Origin: Pseudomonas nabeulensis
GTDB lineage: Bacteria; Pseudomonadota; Gammaproteobacteria; Pseudomonadales; Pseudomonadaceae
Reading direction: 5' to 3'
NCBI RefSeq assembly: GCF_004682045.1
Contig: NZ_QUZT01000070.1
Coordinates: forward strand, 1-34,118
DNA: 34,118 nucleotides
The translations under genes were made by a program, and so were the position numbers. Within the stretch, counting starts at the first letter, position 1. Each line of letters opens with the position of its first letter. Under the pieces are notes generated by a model. It was not told where the DNA came from, did not search any database, and was given only the letters and a program-made list of their open reading frames with translations. This document shows positions 16,098 to 24,116 of the stretch, piece after piece.

Positions 16098-17093
16098 ATG
16101 AAAGCTTACGCCGTACCTTTCGAGAAGTTCGTCAACCTGGCCGACGCCCGCCTGGGCACCAAGATCCTTTCGGTGACCGATGACTGGTTCGCCGACGCCA
16201 ACCGCCTGTTCCAGCCGACCCCGGCCGTGTGGAAGGAGGGCGTTTTCGATGACAACGGCAAGTGGATGGACGGCTGGGAGTCGCGCCGCAAGCGCTTTGA
16301 AGGTTACGACAGCGCGGTGATCCGCCTGGGCGTACCCGGTTCGATCAAAGGCGTGGACATCGACACTTCATTCTTCACCGGCAACTTCCCGCCGTCGGCG
16401 TCCCTGGAAGCCTGCTTCCTGGCCTCGGGCGACCCTGACGAAAACACCCAGTGGGTGGAAGTGCTGTCGGCCGTCGAGCTGCAAGGCAACAACCACCACT
16501 ACCACGAGATCAACAACGACCAGGCGTTCAGCCACCTGCGCTTCAACATCTACCCGGATGGCGGCGTGGCCCGTCTGCGCGTGTACGGTGTGCCGTTCCG
16601 CGACTGGTCGTCGATTGGCGACAACGAACAAGTCGATCTGGCGGCTGCCCTGAACGGCGGTCGTGCCCTGGCGTGCTCCGATGAACACTTCGGTCGCATG
16701 AGCAACATCCTCAACCCGGGCCGTGGCATCAACATGGGCGACGGTTGGGAAACCGCACGTCGTCGCACGCCAGGCAATGACTGGGTGATTGTCGCCCTGG
16801 GCCACCCAGGCGAGATCGAGAAGATCATCGTCGACACCCTGCACTTCAAGGGCAACTACCCAGACACCTGCTCGATCCAGGGCGCGTTCGTCAAAGGCGG
16901 CACCGACAGCCAGATCGAAACCCAATCGCTGTTCTGGCGCGAACTGTTGCCGGCGCAGAAACTGGAGATGCACGCTGAACACACCTTCGCCGAGCAGATC
17001 AAGGCACTGGGGCCGATTACCCACATCCGCCTGAATGTGTTCCCGGATGGCGGTGTGAGCCGCCTGCGCGTCTTGGGCAAAGTAGCCAAGTAA
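16098..17093 (+). CDS. alc: Allantoicase
   Basis: A 331-residue enzyme that hydrolyses allantoate to S-ureidoglycolate and urea. It has the typical two tandem jelly-roll repeats: the first includes LGTKILSVTDDWFADANRLF and FEGYDSAVIRLGVPG, the second includes SDEHFGRMSNILNPGRGINM and NDWVIVALGHPGEIEKIIVD. Each ends with an RLRV segment (DGGVARLRVYG, DGGVSRLRVLG). The ATG has AAGAAG about 5 bases upstream. It follows uraD and is followed by a REP pair before allA. Cytoplasmic. Confidence 0.96.
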   Translation: MKAYAVPFEKFVNLADARLGTKILSVTDDWFADANRLFQPTPAVWKEGVFDDNGKWMDGWESRRKRFEGYDSAVIRLGVPGSIKGVDIDTSFFTGNFPPSASLEACFLASGDPDENTQWVEVLSAVELQGNNHHYHEINNDQAFSHLRFNIYPDGGVARLRVYGVPFRDWSSIGDNEQVDLAAALNGGRALACSDEHFGRMSNILNPGRGINMGDGWETARRRTPGNDWVIVALGHPGEIEKIIVDTLHFKGNYPDTCSIQGAFVKGGTDSQIETQSLFWRELLPAQKLEMHAEHTFAEQIKALGPITHIRLNVFPDGGVSRLRVLGKVAK

Positions 17094-17097
17094 ACCC

Positions 17098-17193
17098 TTG
17101 TGGCGAGGGAGCTTGCTCCCGCTGGGCTGCGTAGCGGCCCCAAAATCTTGGGAGCGCTTCGCACTCCAGCGGGAGCAAGCTCCCTCGCCACAA
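17098..17193. repeat. REP pair (GTGGCGAGGGAGC type)
   Basis: Arms TTGTGGCGAGGGAGCTTGCT and its reverse complement, with an inner GC-rich palindromic segment around GGGAGCGCTTCGCACTCC. It lies between alc and allA inside the putative operon and could stabilise or attenuate the message. The same subfamily occurs at 22934-23048. Confidence 0.9.
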
Positions 17194-17232
17194 AAGCACA
17201 ACCAACAACAGCATTCGGATAAGAAGACAGCC

Positions 17233-17736
17233 ATGCGCACACTAGTGATCGAACCCCTGACCAAAGAAGCCTTCGCCCCCTTCGGAGACGTTATCGAAAC
17301 CGACGGCAGCGATCACTTCATGATCAACAACGGGTCGACCATGCGCTTTCACAAATTGGCCACGGTCGAAACCGCACAGCCGGAAGACCACGCCATCATC
17401 AGCATCTTCCGCGCCGACGCGCAGGACATGCCGCTGACCGTGTGCATGCTGGAACGACACCCGCTGGGCAGCCAGGCTTTTATTCCGCTGCTCGGCAACC
17501 CCTTTCTGATCGTGGTCGCGCCACTTGGCGATGAACCTGTATCGGGCTTGGTCCGCGCCTTCGTCACCAACGGCAGGCAGGGCATTAATTACCATCGCGG
17601 CGTCTGGCACCACCCGGTGCTGACGATCGAAAAGCGGGATGACTTCCTGGTGGTTGATCGCAGTGGCACAGGCAATAACTGCGATGAGCATTTTTTCAAA
17701 GAGGATGAGCGGTTGATCCTCGCCCCCCACCAATAA
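17233..17736 (+). CDS. allA: Ureidoglycolate lyase
   Basis: A 167-residue cupin-fold enzyme that splits S-ureidoglycolate to glyoxylate and urea, the last step of the route. It begins MRTLVIEPLTKEAFAPFGDV, followed by IETDG and FHKLATVE. Later INYHRGVWHHPVL and VDRSGTGNNCDEHFF are typical of AllA. I chose the ATG at 17233, with AAGAAGAC upstream; the frame extends further 5' only through the REP element. It precedes puuD by 51 bases. Confidence 0.95.
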   Translation: MRTLVIEPLTKEAFAPFGDVIETDGSDHFMINNGSTMRFHKLATVETAQPEDHAIISIFRADAQDMPLTVCMLERHPLGSQAFIPLLGNPFLIVVAPLGDEPVSGLVRAFVTNGRQGINYHRGVWHHPVLTIEKRDDFLVVDRSGTGNNCDEHFFKEDERLILAPHQ

Positions 17737-17787
17737 GAGAAGGCCTGATCACCCGACAACAAGGGTGACAGGCGAGAGGTAAAGACT

Positions 17788-19071
17788 GTGGAAGCACATC
17801 TGTTGGAATGGCTGAACCTGAGCGTGCGCTGGGTTCACATGATCACTGGCGTCGCGTGGATCGGCGCTTCTTTCTACTTCGTCTGGCTGGAAAACAACCT
17901 CAATCGCGTCAACCCCAAGAGCGGCCTGGCCGGTGACTTGTGGGCAATCCACGGTGGCGGTATCTACCACCTGGAAAAATACAAACTGGCCCCGCCGACC
18001 ATGCCGGACAACCTGCACTGGTTCAAATGGGAAGCCTATTTCACCTGGATGTCGGGCATCGCGCTGCTGTGCGTGGTGTTCTACTGGAACCCGACGCTGT
18101 ACCTGCTCGCCCCCGGCAGCACCCTCAGCGGCACCGAAGGCGTATTGCTGGGCATCGGCTCACTGTTCGCCGGCTGGTTCATCTACTCCTTCCTCTGCGA
18201 CTCGGCCCTGGGCAAACGCCCTGCCCTGCTGGGTTTCATCCTGTTTGTGCTGTTGATTGCGGCGGCCTATGGCTTCAGCAAAGTGTTCAGCGGCCGTGGC
18301 GCCTACCTGCACGTGGGTGCGGTGATCGGGACGATCATGGTGGGTAACGTATTCCGCATCATCATGCCGGCGCAACGCGCACTGGTGGCGGCGATTGCCG
18401 AGAACCGCACGCCGGACCCGGCGCTGCCGGCCAAGGGCTTGCTGCGTTCGCGTCACAACAACTACTTCACCTTGCCGGTGCTGTTCATCATGATCAGCAA
18501 CCACTTCCCGAGCACCTACGGCAGCCAATACAACTGGCTGATCCTGGCGGGTATCGCCGTGGCGGCGGTGTTGGTGCGTCACTACTTCAACACCCGGCAT
18601 GACAGCCAAAAGTATGCGTGGACCTTGCCGGTGGGCGCGTTGGCGATGATCAGCCTGGCGTATGTGACCGGTCCCAAGCCGGTTGCCGAAGTGGCCAAGG
18701 CTCCGGCGGCCATCGAGTACCAACCGCTGCCGGAAACGGCGTTGGGCGGTGGCTTGAAACCTGCCGCACCAGCGGCCCCAGCGGCTGAACCGGCACCGGC
18801 CCAAGCCTCGATTGACTTCGACAAGGTGCACGGGGTGATCCAGGAACGCTGCGCCGTGTGCCACTCGGCCAAGCCCACCAGCCCGTTGTTCAGCACGGCT
18901 CCAGCGGGGGTGATGTTCGATACCCCGGCGCAGATCCAGCAGCAGGCAGCGCGTATTCAAGCGCAGGCCGTGGCCAGCCAGATCATGCCGCTGGGCAACA
19001 TTACCCAGATGACCCAGCAGGAACGGGATTTGATTGGGACCTGGATCAATCAGGGGGCCCGCACAAACTAA
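17788..19071 (+). CDS. puuD: Urate hydroxylase PuuD with cytochrome c domain
   Basis: A 427-residue integral membrane protein that oxidises urate to 5-hydroxyisourate and takes the place of soluble uricase. The N-terminal part (about 1-300) has about eight membrane segments (WLNLSVRWVHMITGVAWIGA near the start, then IHGGGIYHLEKYKLAPPTMP). An Ala/Pro-rich linker (about 325-345) leads to a cytochrome c domain with the haem-binding CAVCH at about residue 355 and a Met-rich end (QIMPLGNITQMTQQERD) providing a likely axial Met. Electrons would pass to the respiratory chain and no hydrogen peroxide would form. It starts at GTG (17788) with GAGAGG upstream. It follows allA closely. Confidence 0.95.
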   Translation: MEAHLLEWLNLSVRWVHMITGVAWIGASFYFVWLENNLNRVNPKSGLAGDLWAIHGGGIYHLEKYKLAPPTMPDNLHWFKWEAYFTWMSGIALLCVVFYWNPTLYLLAPGSTLSGTEGVLLGIGSLFAGWFIYSFLCDSALGKRPALLGFILFVLLIAAAYGFSKVFSGRGAYLHVGAVIGTIMVGNVFRIIMPAQRALVAAIAENRTPDPALPAKGLLRSRHNNYFTLPVLFIMISNHFPSTYGSQYNWLILAGIAVAAVLVRHYFNTRHDSQKYAWTLPVGALAMISLAYVTGPKPVAEVAKAPAAIEYQPLPETALGGGLKPAAPAAPAAEPAPAQASIDFDKVHGVIQERCAVCHSAKPTSPLFSTAPAGVMFDTPAQIQQQAARIQAQAVASQIMPLGNITQMTQQERDLIGTWINQGARTN

Positions 19072-19091
19072 CTGATTCACATAGATCCAAA

Positions 19092-19195
19092 TGTGGGAGG
19101 GGCGGTGCGACGATTCGACTTGCCCCCGATATCGGTGTGTCATTCAAAGCTTCAGTGACTGAAGCACCGCCATCGGGGGCAAGCCCCCTCCCACA
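19092..19195. repeat. REP pair with long-loop left arm
   Basis: The right arm is the standard GGGGGCAAGCCCCCTCCCACA. The left arm is altered: between TGTGGGAGGGG and CCCCCGAT there is CGGTGCGACGATTCGACTTG where the usual GCTTG stands. The same insertion is found at 32239-32281. It lies between puuD and the urate/xanthine-type permease. Confidence 0.85.
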
Positions 19196-19280
19196 GGGAT
19201 CTCCAGTGTTTTAAAGATAGAGTTCCACCCGGCAATTGAATGCCGAACAACACAAAAATAAAAAAGATCCGAGGTGTTGC

Positions 19281-20630
19281 ATGTCCGAGTTAGCCGAACC
19301 GCAGATTCCTGCCGCGCCCGCCATGGTGCGGCTGCCCCTCTTGCAACTGATTCTGGTAGGCCTGCAACACGTCTTGCTGATGTACGGCGGCGCCGTCGCC
19401 GTGCCCCTGATTATTGGCCAGGCCGCCGGGCTTAGCCGTGAAGAAATCGCCTTTCTGATCAACGCCGACCTGCTGGTGGCAGGTATCGCCACCATGGTGC
19501 AGTCATTCGGCATCGGCCCGGTGGGCATTCGCATGCCGGTGATGATGGGCGCCAGTTTCGCCGCCGTCGGCAGCATGGTCGCCATGGCCGGCATGCCGGG
19601 GATCGGGTTGCAGGGGATCTTCGGCGCGACCATCGCCGCCGGGTTCTTCGGCATGCTGATCGCACCGTTTATGTCCAAGGTCGTGCGCTTCTTTCCCCCC
19701 TTGGTGACCGGCACCGTGATCACCGCTATCGGTTTGTCGCTGTTCCCGGTGGCCGTTAACTGGGCCGGCGGCGGCAGTGCTGCGGCCACCTTCGGCTCGC
19801 CGGTCTACCTGGCGATTGCCGCGTTGGTGCTGGGCACCATCCTGTTGATCAACCGTTTTATGCGCGGTTTCTGGGTGAATATCTCGGTGCTGATCGGCAT
19901 GGGCCTGGGCTACGTGCTGTGCGGCATGCTCGGCATGGTCGACCTCAGCGGCCTGGCCCAGGCACCGTGGGTACAAGTGGTGACGCCGCTGCACTTCGGC
20001 ATGCCCACGTTTGAATTGGCGCCGATTCTGTCGATGTGCCTGGTGGTGGTGATCATCTTTGTCGAGTCCACCGGGATGTTCCTCGCGCTGGGCAAGATCA
20101 CCGGCCAGGACGTCACGCCCAAGATGCTGCGCCGCGGTCTGCTGTGTGATGCCGGCGCGTCGTTTTTTGCCGGTTTCTTCAACACCTTTACCCACTCTTC
20201 CTTCGCCCAGAACATCGGCCTGGTGCAGATGACCGGCGTGCGTTGCCGCTCGGTAACGATCATGGCCGGGGTGTTTCTGATCGTACTCAGCCTGCTACCA
20301 AAAGCCGCATACCTGGTGGCGTCGATTCCTCCGGCGGTACTCGGCGGTGCGGCGATTGCCATGTTCGGCATGGTGGCGGCCACGGGGATCAAGATCCTCC
20401 AGGAAGCCGATATCGCCGACCGTCGCAACCAGTTGCTGGTGGCGGTGAGTATCGGCATGGGCCTGATTCCCGTGGTGCGCCCGGAGTTTTTCGCCCAATT
20501 GCCGTTGTGGATGAGCCCGATCACCCACAGTGGCATCGCCATGGCCACCCTTAGCGCGTTGTCGCTGAATGTGCTGTTCAACATCCTCGGTGGCGCTGAA
20601 CGACCGGCAGTCGAACACGCCCACTCCTGA
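19281..20630 (+). CDS. NCS2 urate/xanthine permease
   Basis: A 449-residue inner-membrane transporter of the nucleobase-cation symporter 2 (NAT) family with about 12-14 membrane segments. The NAT signature is QNIGLVQMTGVRCR near residue 309, close to the urate/xanthine form of the motif; VESTGMFLALGKITG lies upstream. In this operon urate uptake (UacT/PucJ-like) is the best guess. I chose the ATG at 19281, with GAGGTG about 6 bases upstream, over an ATG at 19236 that lacks a ribosome site. It follows puuD and precedes a 229-base gap with a sigma-54-type site. Confidence 0.92.
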   Translation: MSELAEPQIPAAPAMVRLPLLQLILVGLQHVLLMYGGAVAVPLIIGQAAGLSREEIAFLINADLLVAGIATMVQSFGIGPVGIRMPVMMGASFAAVGSMVAMAGMPGIGLQGIFGATIAAGFFGMLIAPFMSKVVRFFPPLVTGTVITAIGLSLFPVAVNWAGGGSAAATFGSPVYLAIAALVLGTILLINRFMRGFWVNISVLIGMGLGYVLCGMLGMVDLSGLAQAPWVQVVTPLHFGMPTFELAPILSMCLVVVIIFVESTGMFLALGKITGQDVTPKMLRRGLLCDAGASFFAGFFNTFTHSSFAQNIGLVQMTGVRCRSVTIMAGVFLIVLSLLPKAAYLVASIPPAVLGGAAIAMFGMVAATGIKILQEADIADRRNQLLVAVSIGMGLIPVVRPEFFAQLPLWMSPITHSGIAMATLSALSLNVLFNILGGAERPAVEHAHS

Positions 20631-20736
20631 CGCATGCCCCATTGTCGCCCGGTGCGCGCTGTAACGGCGCACTTGAGCCCAGACGTGGGAGCCAGTATTC
20701 TCCGCGCCCGCTTGAATCGACGGTGTTTTCACCGCC

Positions 20737-20753
20737 TTGGCGCGGCTTTTGCT
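20737..20753 (+). promoter_or_regulatory. Sigma-54 promoter candidate for the Tsx-like gene
   Basis: TTGGCGCGGCTTTTGCT matches TGGCACG-N4-TTGCW with a single mismatch and exact GG-N10-GC spacing. The predicted start of transcription lies about 95 bases upstream of the Tsx-like gene. This is the better of the two sigma-54 candidates. Confidence 0.65.
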
Positions 20754-20859
20754 GTAGCTATAAAGCTGACCAATCAGACGAGTTTTTCAGCGATTACAAA
20801 GGCGCCGAACCAGAGCGCTTGCTTAGAAAAAACATAAAACTTTAACTCGGGAGCACCGA

Positions 20860-21645
20860 ATGAAACCTATGTTCAAAGGCCTGATGCTGGCAGGATCCCT
20901 GCTGGCCGGCGGCCAAGCCGTGGCCGGTGACTTGTTGCAGTGGCAGAACAACAGCCTGACCTACCTGTGGGGCAAGAGCTTTACCGTCAACCCGCAGATC
21001 CAGCAAACCGTTACGTTCGAACACGCCGATGCGTGGAAGTACGGTGACAACTTCCTGTTTGTCGACCGCATCTTTTACAACGGCAAGGAAGACGGCAACG
21101 TCGGCCCAAGTACGTACTACGGCGAGATCAGCCCACGCCTGTCGTTCGGCAAGATCTTTGATAAGGACCTGTCTTTCGGCCCGATCAAAGACGTGTTGCT
21201 GGCCTTCACTTACGAGTTCGGCGAAGGCGATAACGAGTCGTACCTGCTCGGCCCTGGCTTTGACTTGAACATCCCGGGTTTCGATTACTTCCAGTTGAAC
21301 TTCTACCAGCGCCAGACCGAAGGCAATCGCCCGGGTGACGGCGTGTGGCAGATCACACCGGTGTGGTCGTACACCATTCCTGTCGGCAGCTCCGATGTGC
21401 TGATCGACGGCTTCATGGATTGGGTGACCGACAACGACAAGAACGCCCGTGGCACTTACCACGCCAACCTGCACTTCAACCCACAGGTCAAATATGACCT
21501 GGGTAAAGCGCTGCATTGGGGCGACAAGCAGCTGTATGTCGGTTTCGAATACGACTACTGGAAGAACAAGTACGGGATTGAAGATTCCGGCGCGTTCAAG
21601 ACCAACCAGGACACCGCGAGCTTCCTGGTCAAGTACCACTTCTAA
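20860..21645 (+). CDS. Tsx/OmpK-family outer-membrane channel
   Basis: A 261-residue beta-barrel protein. The N-terminus is a signal peptide (MKPMFKGLMLAGSLLAGGQA, cleavage probably after the following VA). The mature part alternates polar and aromatic residues as in outer-membrane strands, with LQWQNNSLTYLWG at the start and a C-terminal aromatic end (FLVKYHF). It resembles the OmpK/Tsx nucleoside-specific channels. Next to purine permeases and urate-degradation genes, a role in nucleoside or purine entry across the outer membrane is likely. The ATG follows CGGGAGC by about 6 bases. Expression is probably sigma-54 dependent from the site upstream. Confidence 0.9.
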   Translation: MKPMFKGLMLAGSLLAGGQAVAGDLLQWQNNSLTYLWGKSFTVNPQIQQTVTFEHADAWKYGDNFLFVDRIFYNGKEDGNVGPSTYYGEISPRLSFGKIFDKDLSFGPIKDVLLAFTYEFGEGDNESYLLGPGFDLNIPGFDYFQLNFYQRQTEGNRPGDGVWQITPVWSYTIPVGSSDVLIDGFMDWVTDNDKNARGTYHANLHFNPQVKYDLGKALHWGDKQLYVGFEYDYWKNKYGIEDSGAFKTNQDTASFLVKYHF

Positions 21646-21679
21646 GCAACACCGCGGATCAACTGTGGGAATGGGCTTG

Positions 21680-21769
21680 TGTGGGAGGGGGCTTGCCCCC
21701 GATGACTGGGCATCAGTCACTGCATCTGGTGGCTGACACACCGCCATCGGGGGCAAGCCCCCTCCCACA
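21680..21769. repeat. REP pair
   Basis: Standard arms TGTGGGAGGGGGCTTGCCCC and the inverse, separated by an inner palindrome (TGACTGGGCATCAGTCA, then GGTGGCTGACACACCGCC). A partial copy TGTGGGAATGGGCTTG lies directly upstream at 21664. It fills the gap between the convergent Tsx-like and patatin-like genes; the latter's stop codon starts at 21773, next to the repeat. Confidence 0.9.
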
Positions 21770-21770
21770 T

Positions 21771-22901
21771 TTAGCCGTGCGCCAAGCCCAGGAATCGCAT
21801 GATTTCCTCACGCTTGGCCAGCGCGTCCCGCCGCCCCAGCTCGATCAACTCGCTGCAATACCCCGCCTCGAACAGCAAGTAACTCAACACCCCTGCCCCG
21901 CTCGTCTTGGTCGCCCCTGGCCCACGCAAAAACAAACGCAACGCCGCCGGTAATTCCTGGCGATGGCGGGCGGCGATTTCATCGATAGGCTGGCTTGGCG
22001 CGATCACCAGCACCTCCACCGCCGCCAACGCGGGCGAGGCATGGCTGAACTGGTTGAGGCGCTCCAACAGCTCGATATCGCTTTCCAGGCTGTCAATGAA
22101 CGTGCTGTTGAGCATATGCCCACCAATCTGCGCCAGGGTCGGCTCCTGCCCGGTGAAGGTACGCTGCGCCGCCGGTTCATTGCCACGCGGGTTGCCGCTG
22201 ACGCCCACCACCAGCACCCGACTGGCCCCCAGGTGCAGCGCCGGGCTGATGGGCGCGGATTGGCGGACGGCGCCGTCGCCGAAATATTCCTGATCGAGTT
22301 TGACCGGGGCGAACAACAAGGGGATCGCCGAGCTGGCCAGCAAATGCTCCACGGATAATTGCGTGGGCACGCCGATACGCCGATGGCGCAACCAGGCGTC
22401 GATGGTGCGGCCGCCTTGATAGAACGTTACCGCTTGCCCGGACTCGTAGCCAAAGGCCGTGACCGCGACGGCATGCAGGTGTTTAGTGCGGATGGCCTCG
22501 TCAATGCCGTCCAGATGCAGTTTATCTTTCAGCAACGCTTTTAATGGCGTGCTGTTGAGCAGCGCCACCGGCACTTGCGCACCCAGGCCCAAGAGGCTGT
22601 GAATAAAGAAACGACCGGCCTGGCGAATCACCCCTGGCCAATCACTGCGCAACACCAGGTGGCTGCGAAAGCCCTGCCAGAACGCCGTAAGGCGCTGGAT
22701 AGCGGCCGTGAAGTCCGTGGCGCCACTGGCCAGGCTCACCGCATTGATCGCACCGGCCGACGTGCCCACGATCACCGGAAACGGATTGGGCGCCCCCGGC
22801 GGCAACAGCTCGGCAATCGCCGCCAACACCCCCACCTGATACGCCGCTCGCGCCCCACCGCCGGAAAGAATCAAGCCTGTCACCGGTTCAGCTGGGCGCA
22901 T
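21771..22901 (-). CDS. Patatin-like phospholipase (RssA type)
   Basis: A 376-residue patatin-family protein, probably a lipid acyl hydrolase. It has the oxyanion motif SGGGARAAYQVGVL near residue 14, the nucleophile elbow VGTSAGA (GXSXG), and YFGDGAVRQSAPISP with the catalytic Asp in DGA. There is no signal peptide or obvious membrane segment. The ATG at 22901 has GGAGTGA about 8 bases upstream. Both ends border REP elements, so it is probably transcribed alone. The substrate and role are unknown; the next gene on the same strand makes lipid A, which may be coincidence. Confidence 0.92.
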   Translation of the reverse strand: MRPAEPVTGLILSGGGARAAYQVGVLAAIAELLPPGAPNPFPVIVGTSAGAINAVSLASGATDFTAAIQRLTAFWQGFRSHLVLRSDWPGVIRQAGRFFIHSLLGLGAQVPVALLNSTPLKALLKDKLHLDGIDEAIRTKHLHAVAVTAFGYESGQAVTFYQGGRTIDAWLRHRRIGVPTQLSVEHLLASSAIPLLFAPVKLDQEYFGDGAVRQSAPISPALHLGASRVLVVGVSGNPRGNEPAAQRTFTGQEPTLAQIGGHMLNSTFIDSLESDIELLERLNQFSHASPALAAVEVLVIAPSQPIDEIAARHRQELPAALRLFLRGPGATKTSGAGVLSYLLFEAGYCSELIELGRRDALAKREEIMRFLGLAHG

Positions 22902-22933
22902 CGCATCACTCCATGTGGGGAAAGGTCAGTCGT

Positions 22934-23048
22934 TTGTGGCGAGGGAGCTTGCTCCCGCTGGAGTGCGAAGCGCTCCCAAAAAGCCGGCTCCAGCTGCGCT
23001 GTCGAACGGGAGCAAGCTCCCTCGCCACAGCAAGCTCCCTCGCCACAA
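22934..23048. repeat. REP pair (GTGGCGAGGGAGC type) with duplicated arm
   Basis: Same subfamily as at 17098-17193. Its right arm is followed by an exact tandem copy of its last 18 bases (GCAAGCTCCCTCGCCACA at 23012-23029 and 23030-23047). It lies between the patatin-like and lipid A acyltransferase genes. Confidence 0.9.
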
Positions 23049-23061
23049 GTGCTCGTCCGTC

Positions 23062-23997
23062 TTATCGACGGCGTTTTTCGTACAGCTTAGGCTCACCCGG
23101 TGGCCGGCTCTTGAAACGCCGGTGAGTCCACAGGTATTGCTCGGGGCACTCACGCACCGAGGCTTCCACCCACTGGTTGATACGCAGGCAATCGGCCTCA
23201 TCGCTTTCACCAGGGAAGTCAGTCAACGGTGGATGAATCACCAGGCGGTAACCGCTGCCGTCGGCCAAACGCTGCTGAGTGAACGGCACCACCAGCGCCT
23301 TGCCCAATTTGGCGAACTTGCTGGTGGCGGGCACGGTGGCCGCCTGGATGCCGAACAACGGTACAAAAATACTTTGCTTGGCGCCGTAGTCCTGGTCCGG
23401 TGCATACCAGATGGCACGACCGGCGCGCAGTAGCTTGAGCATGCCACGCACGTCCTCGCGCTCTACCGCCAGGGAATCGAGGTTGTGGCGCTCGCGGCCG
23501 CGGCGCTGGATAAAGTCGAACAACGGGTTGCCGTGTTCGCGGTACATCCCATCGATGGTGTGCTTCTGCCCTAGCAGCGCGGCGCCGATTTCCAGGGTGG
23601 TGAAGTGCAGGGCCATGAGGATCACGCCCTTGCCGTCCAGTTGAGCCTGCTTGAGGTGCTCCAAACCTTCGACATGGGCCAGGCGCGCCAGACGCTGACG
23701 CGACCACCACCAGCTCATGGCCATCTCAAAGAACGCGATGCCGGTGGAGGCAAAATTTTCTTTAAGCAAATGTTTACGCTCTTGCGCGGATTTTTCCGGG
23801 AAGCACAGTTCCAGGTTTCGCGCAGCGATGCGGCGACGTTCGCCGGCCACACGGTACATCCCCGCACCCAGCAGGCGGCCAATGACCAGCAGCGCGCGGT
23901 ACGGCAACTGAGTGACCAGCCACAGCAGGCCGAGTCCCAGCCATAGCAGCCAAAAACGCGGGTGAAAAAATACAGCTCGAAAACGCGGGCGATCCAT
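23062..23997 (-). CDS. Lipid A acyltransferase (LpxL/HtrB-like)
   Basis: A 311-residue inner-membrane acyltransferase that adds a secondary acyl chain to lipid A. The N-terminus has one membrane anchor (FWLLWLGLGLLWLVTQLPY). The catalytic HX4(D/E) motif is HFTTLE, and YAPDQDYG and VPFTQQRL are typical of the HtrB/LpxL family. I chose the ATG at 23997, which starts MDRPRFRAVFFHPRFW; a TTG at 24018 would add seven residues. It is divergent from minC across 119 bases. Which of the LpxL paralogues this is cannot be decided here. Confidence 0.92.
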   Translation of the reverse strand: MDRPRFRAVFFHPRFWLLWLGLGLLWLVTQLPYRALLVIGRLLGAGMYRVAGERRRIAARNLELCFPEKSAQERKHLLKENFASTGIAFFEMAMSWWWSRQRLARLAHVEGLEHLKQAQLDGKGVILMALHFTTLEIGAALLGQKHTIDGMYREHGNPLFDFIQRRGRERHNLDSLAVEREDVRGMLKLLRAGRAIWYAPDQDYGAKQSIFVPLFGIQAATVPATSKFAKLGKALVVPFTQQRLADGSGYRLVIHPPLTDFPGESDEADCLRINQWVEASVRECPEQYLWTHRRFKSRPPGEPKLYEKRRR

Positions 23998-24116
23998 TAC
24001 AGATTCCGGTAAAGACAAGGGCCGCGCATTCTACAACGGTTCGACTCGGCTTGCGGCCAGTGGATGTTCTCGTTATAAGTCTCGACACTTTTCGTGACAA
24101 GCCGCTTTTGCCGACC

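Noticed and set aside
18160..19143. 327-codon open frame on the minus strand
   Set aside because: It is antisense to puuD and runs into the REP element; Arg/His-rich shadow composition.
20647..20670. GTGCGC-N9-GCGCAC stem after the urate/xanthine permease as a terminator
   Set aside because: The stem is only 6 base pairs and is not followed by a T tract.
20842..21768. 308-codon open frame on the minus strand beginning MGGGLPPMAVCQ
   Set aside because: Its start lies inside a REP element and the rest is antisense to the Tsx-like gene. The MGGGLPP start recurs wherever a REP is read in this frame.
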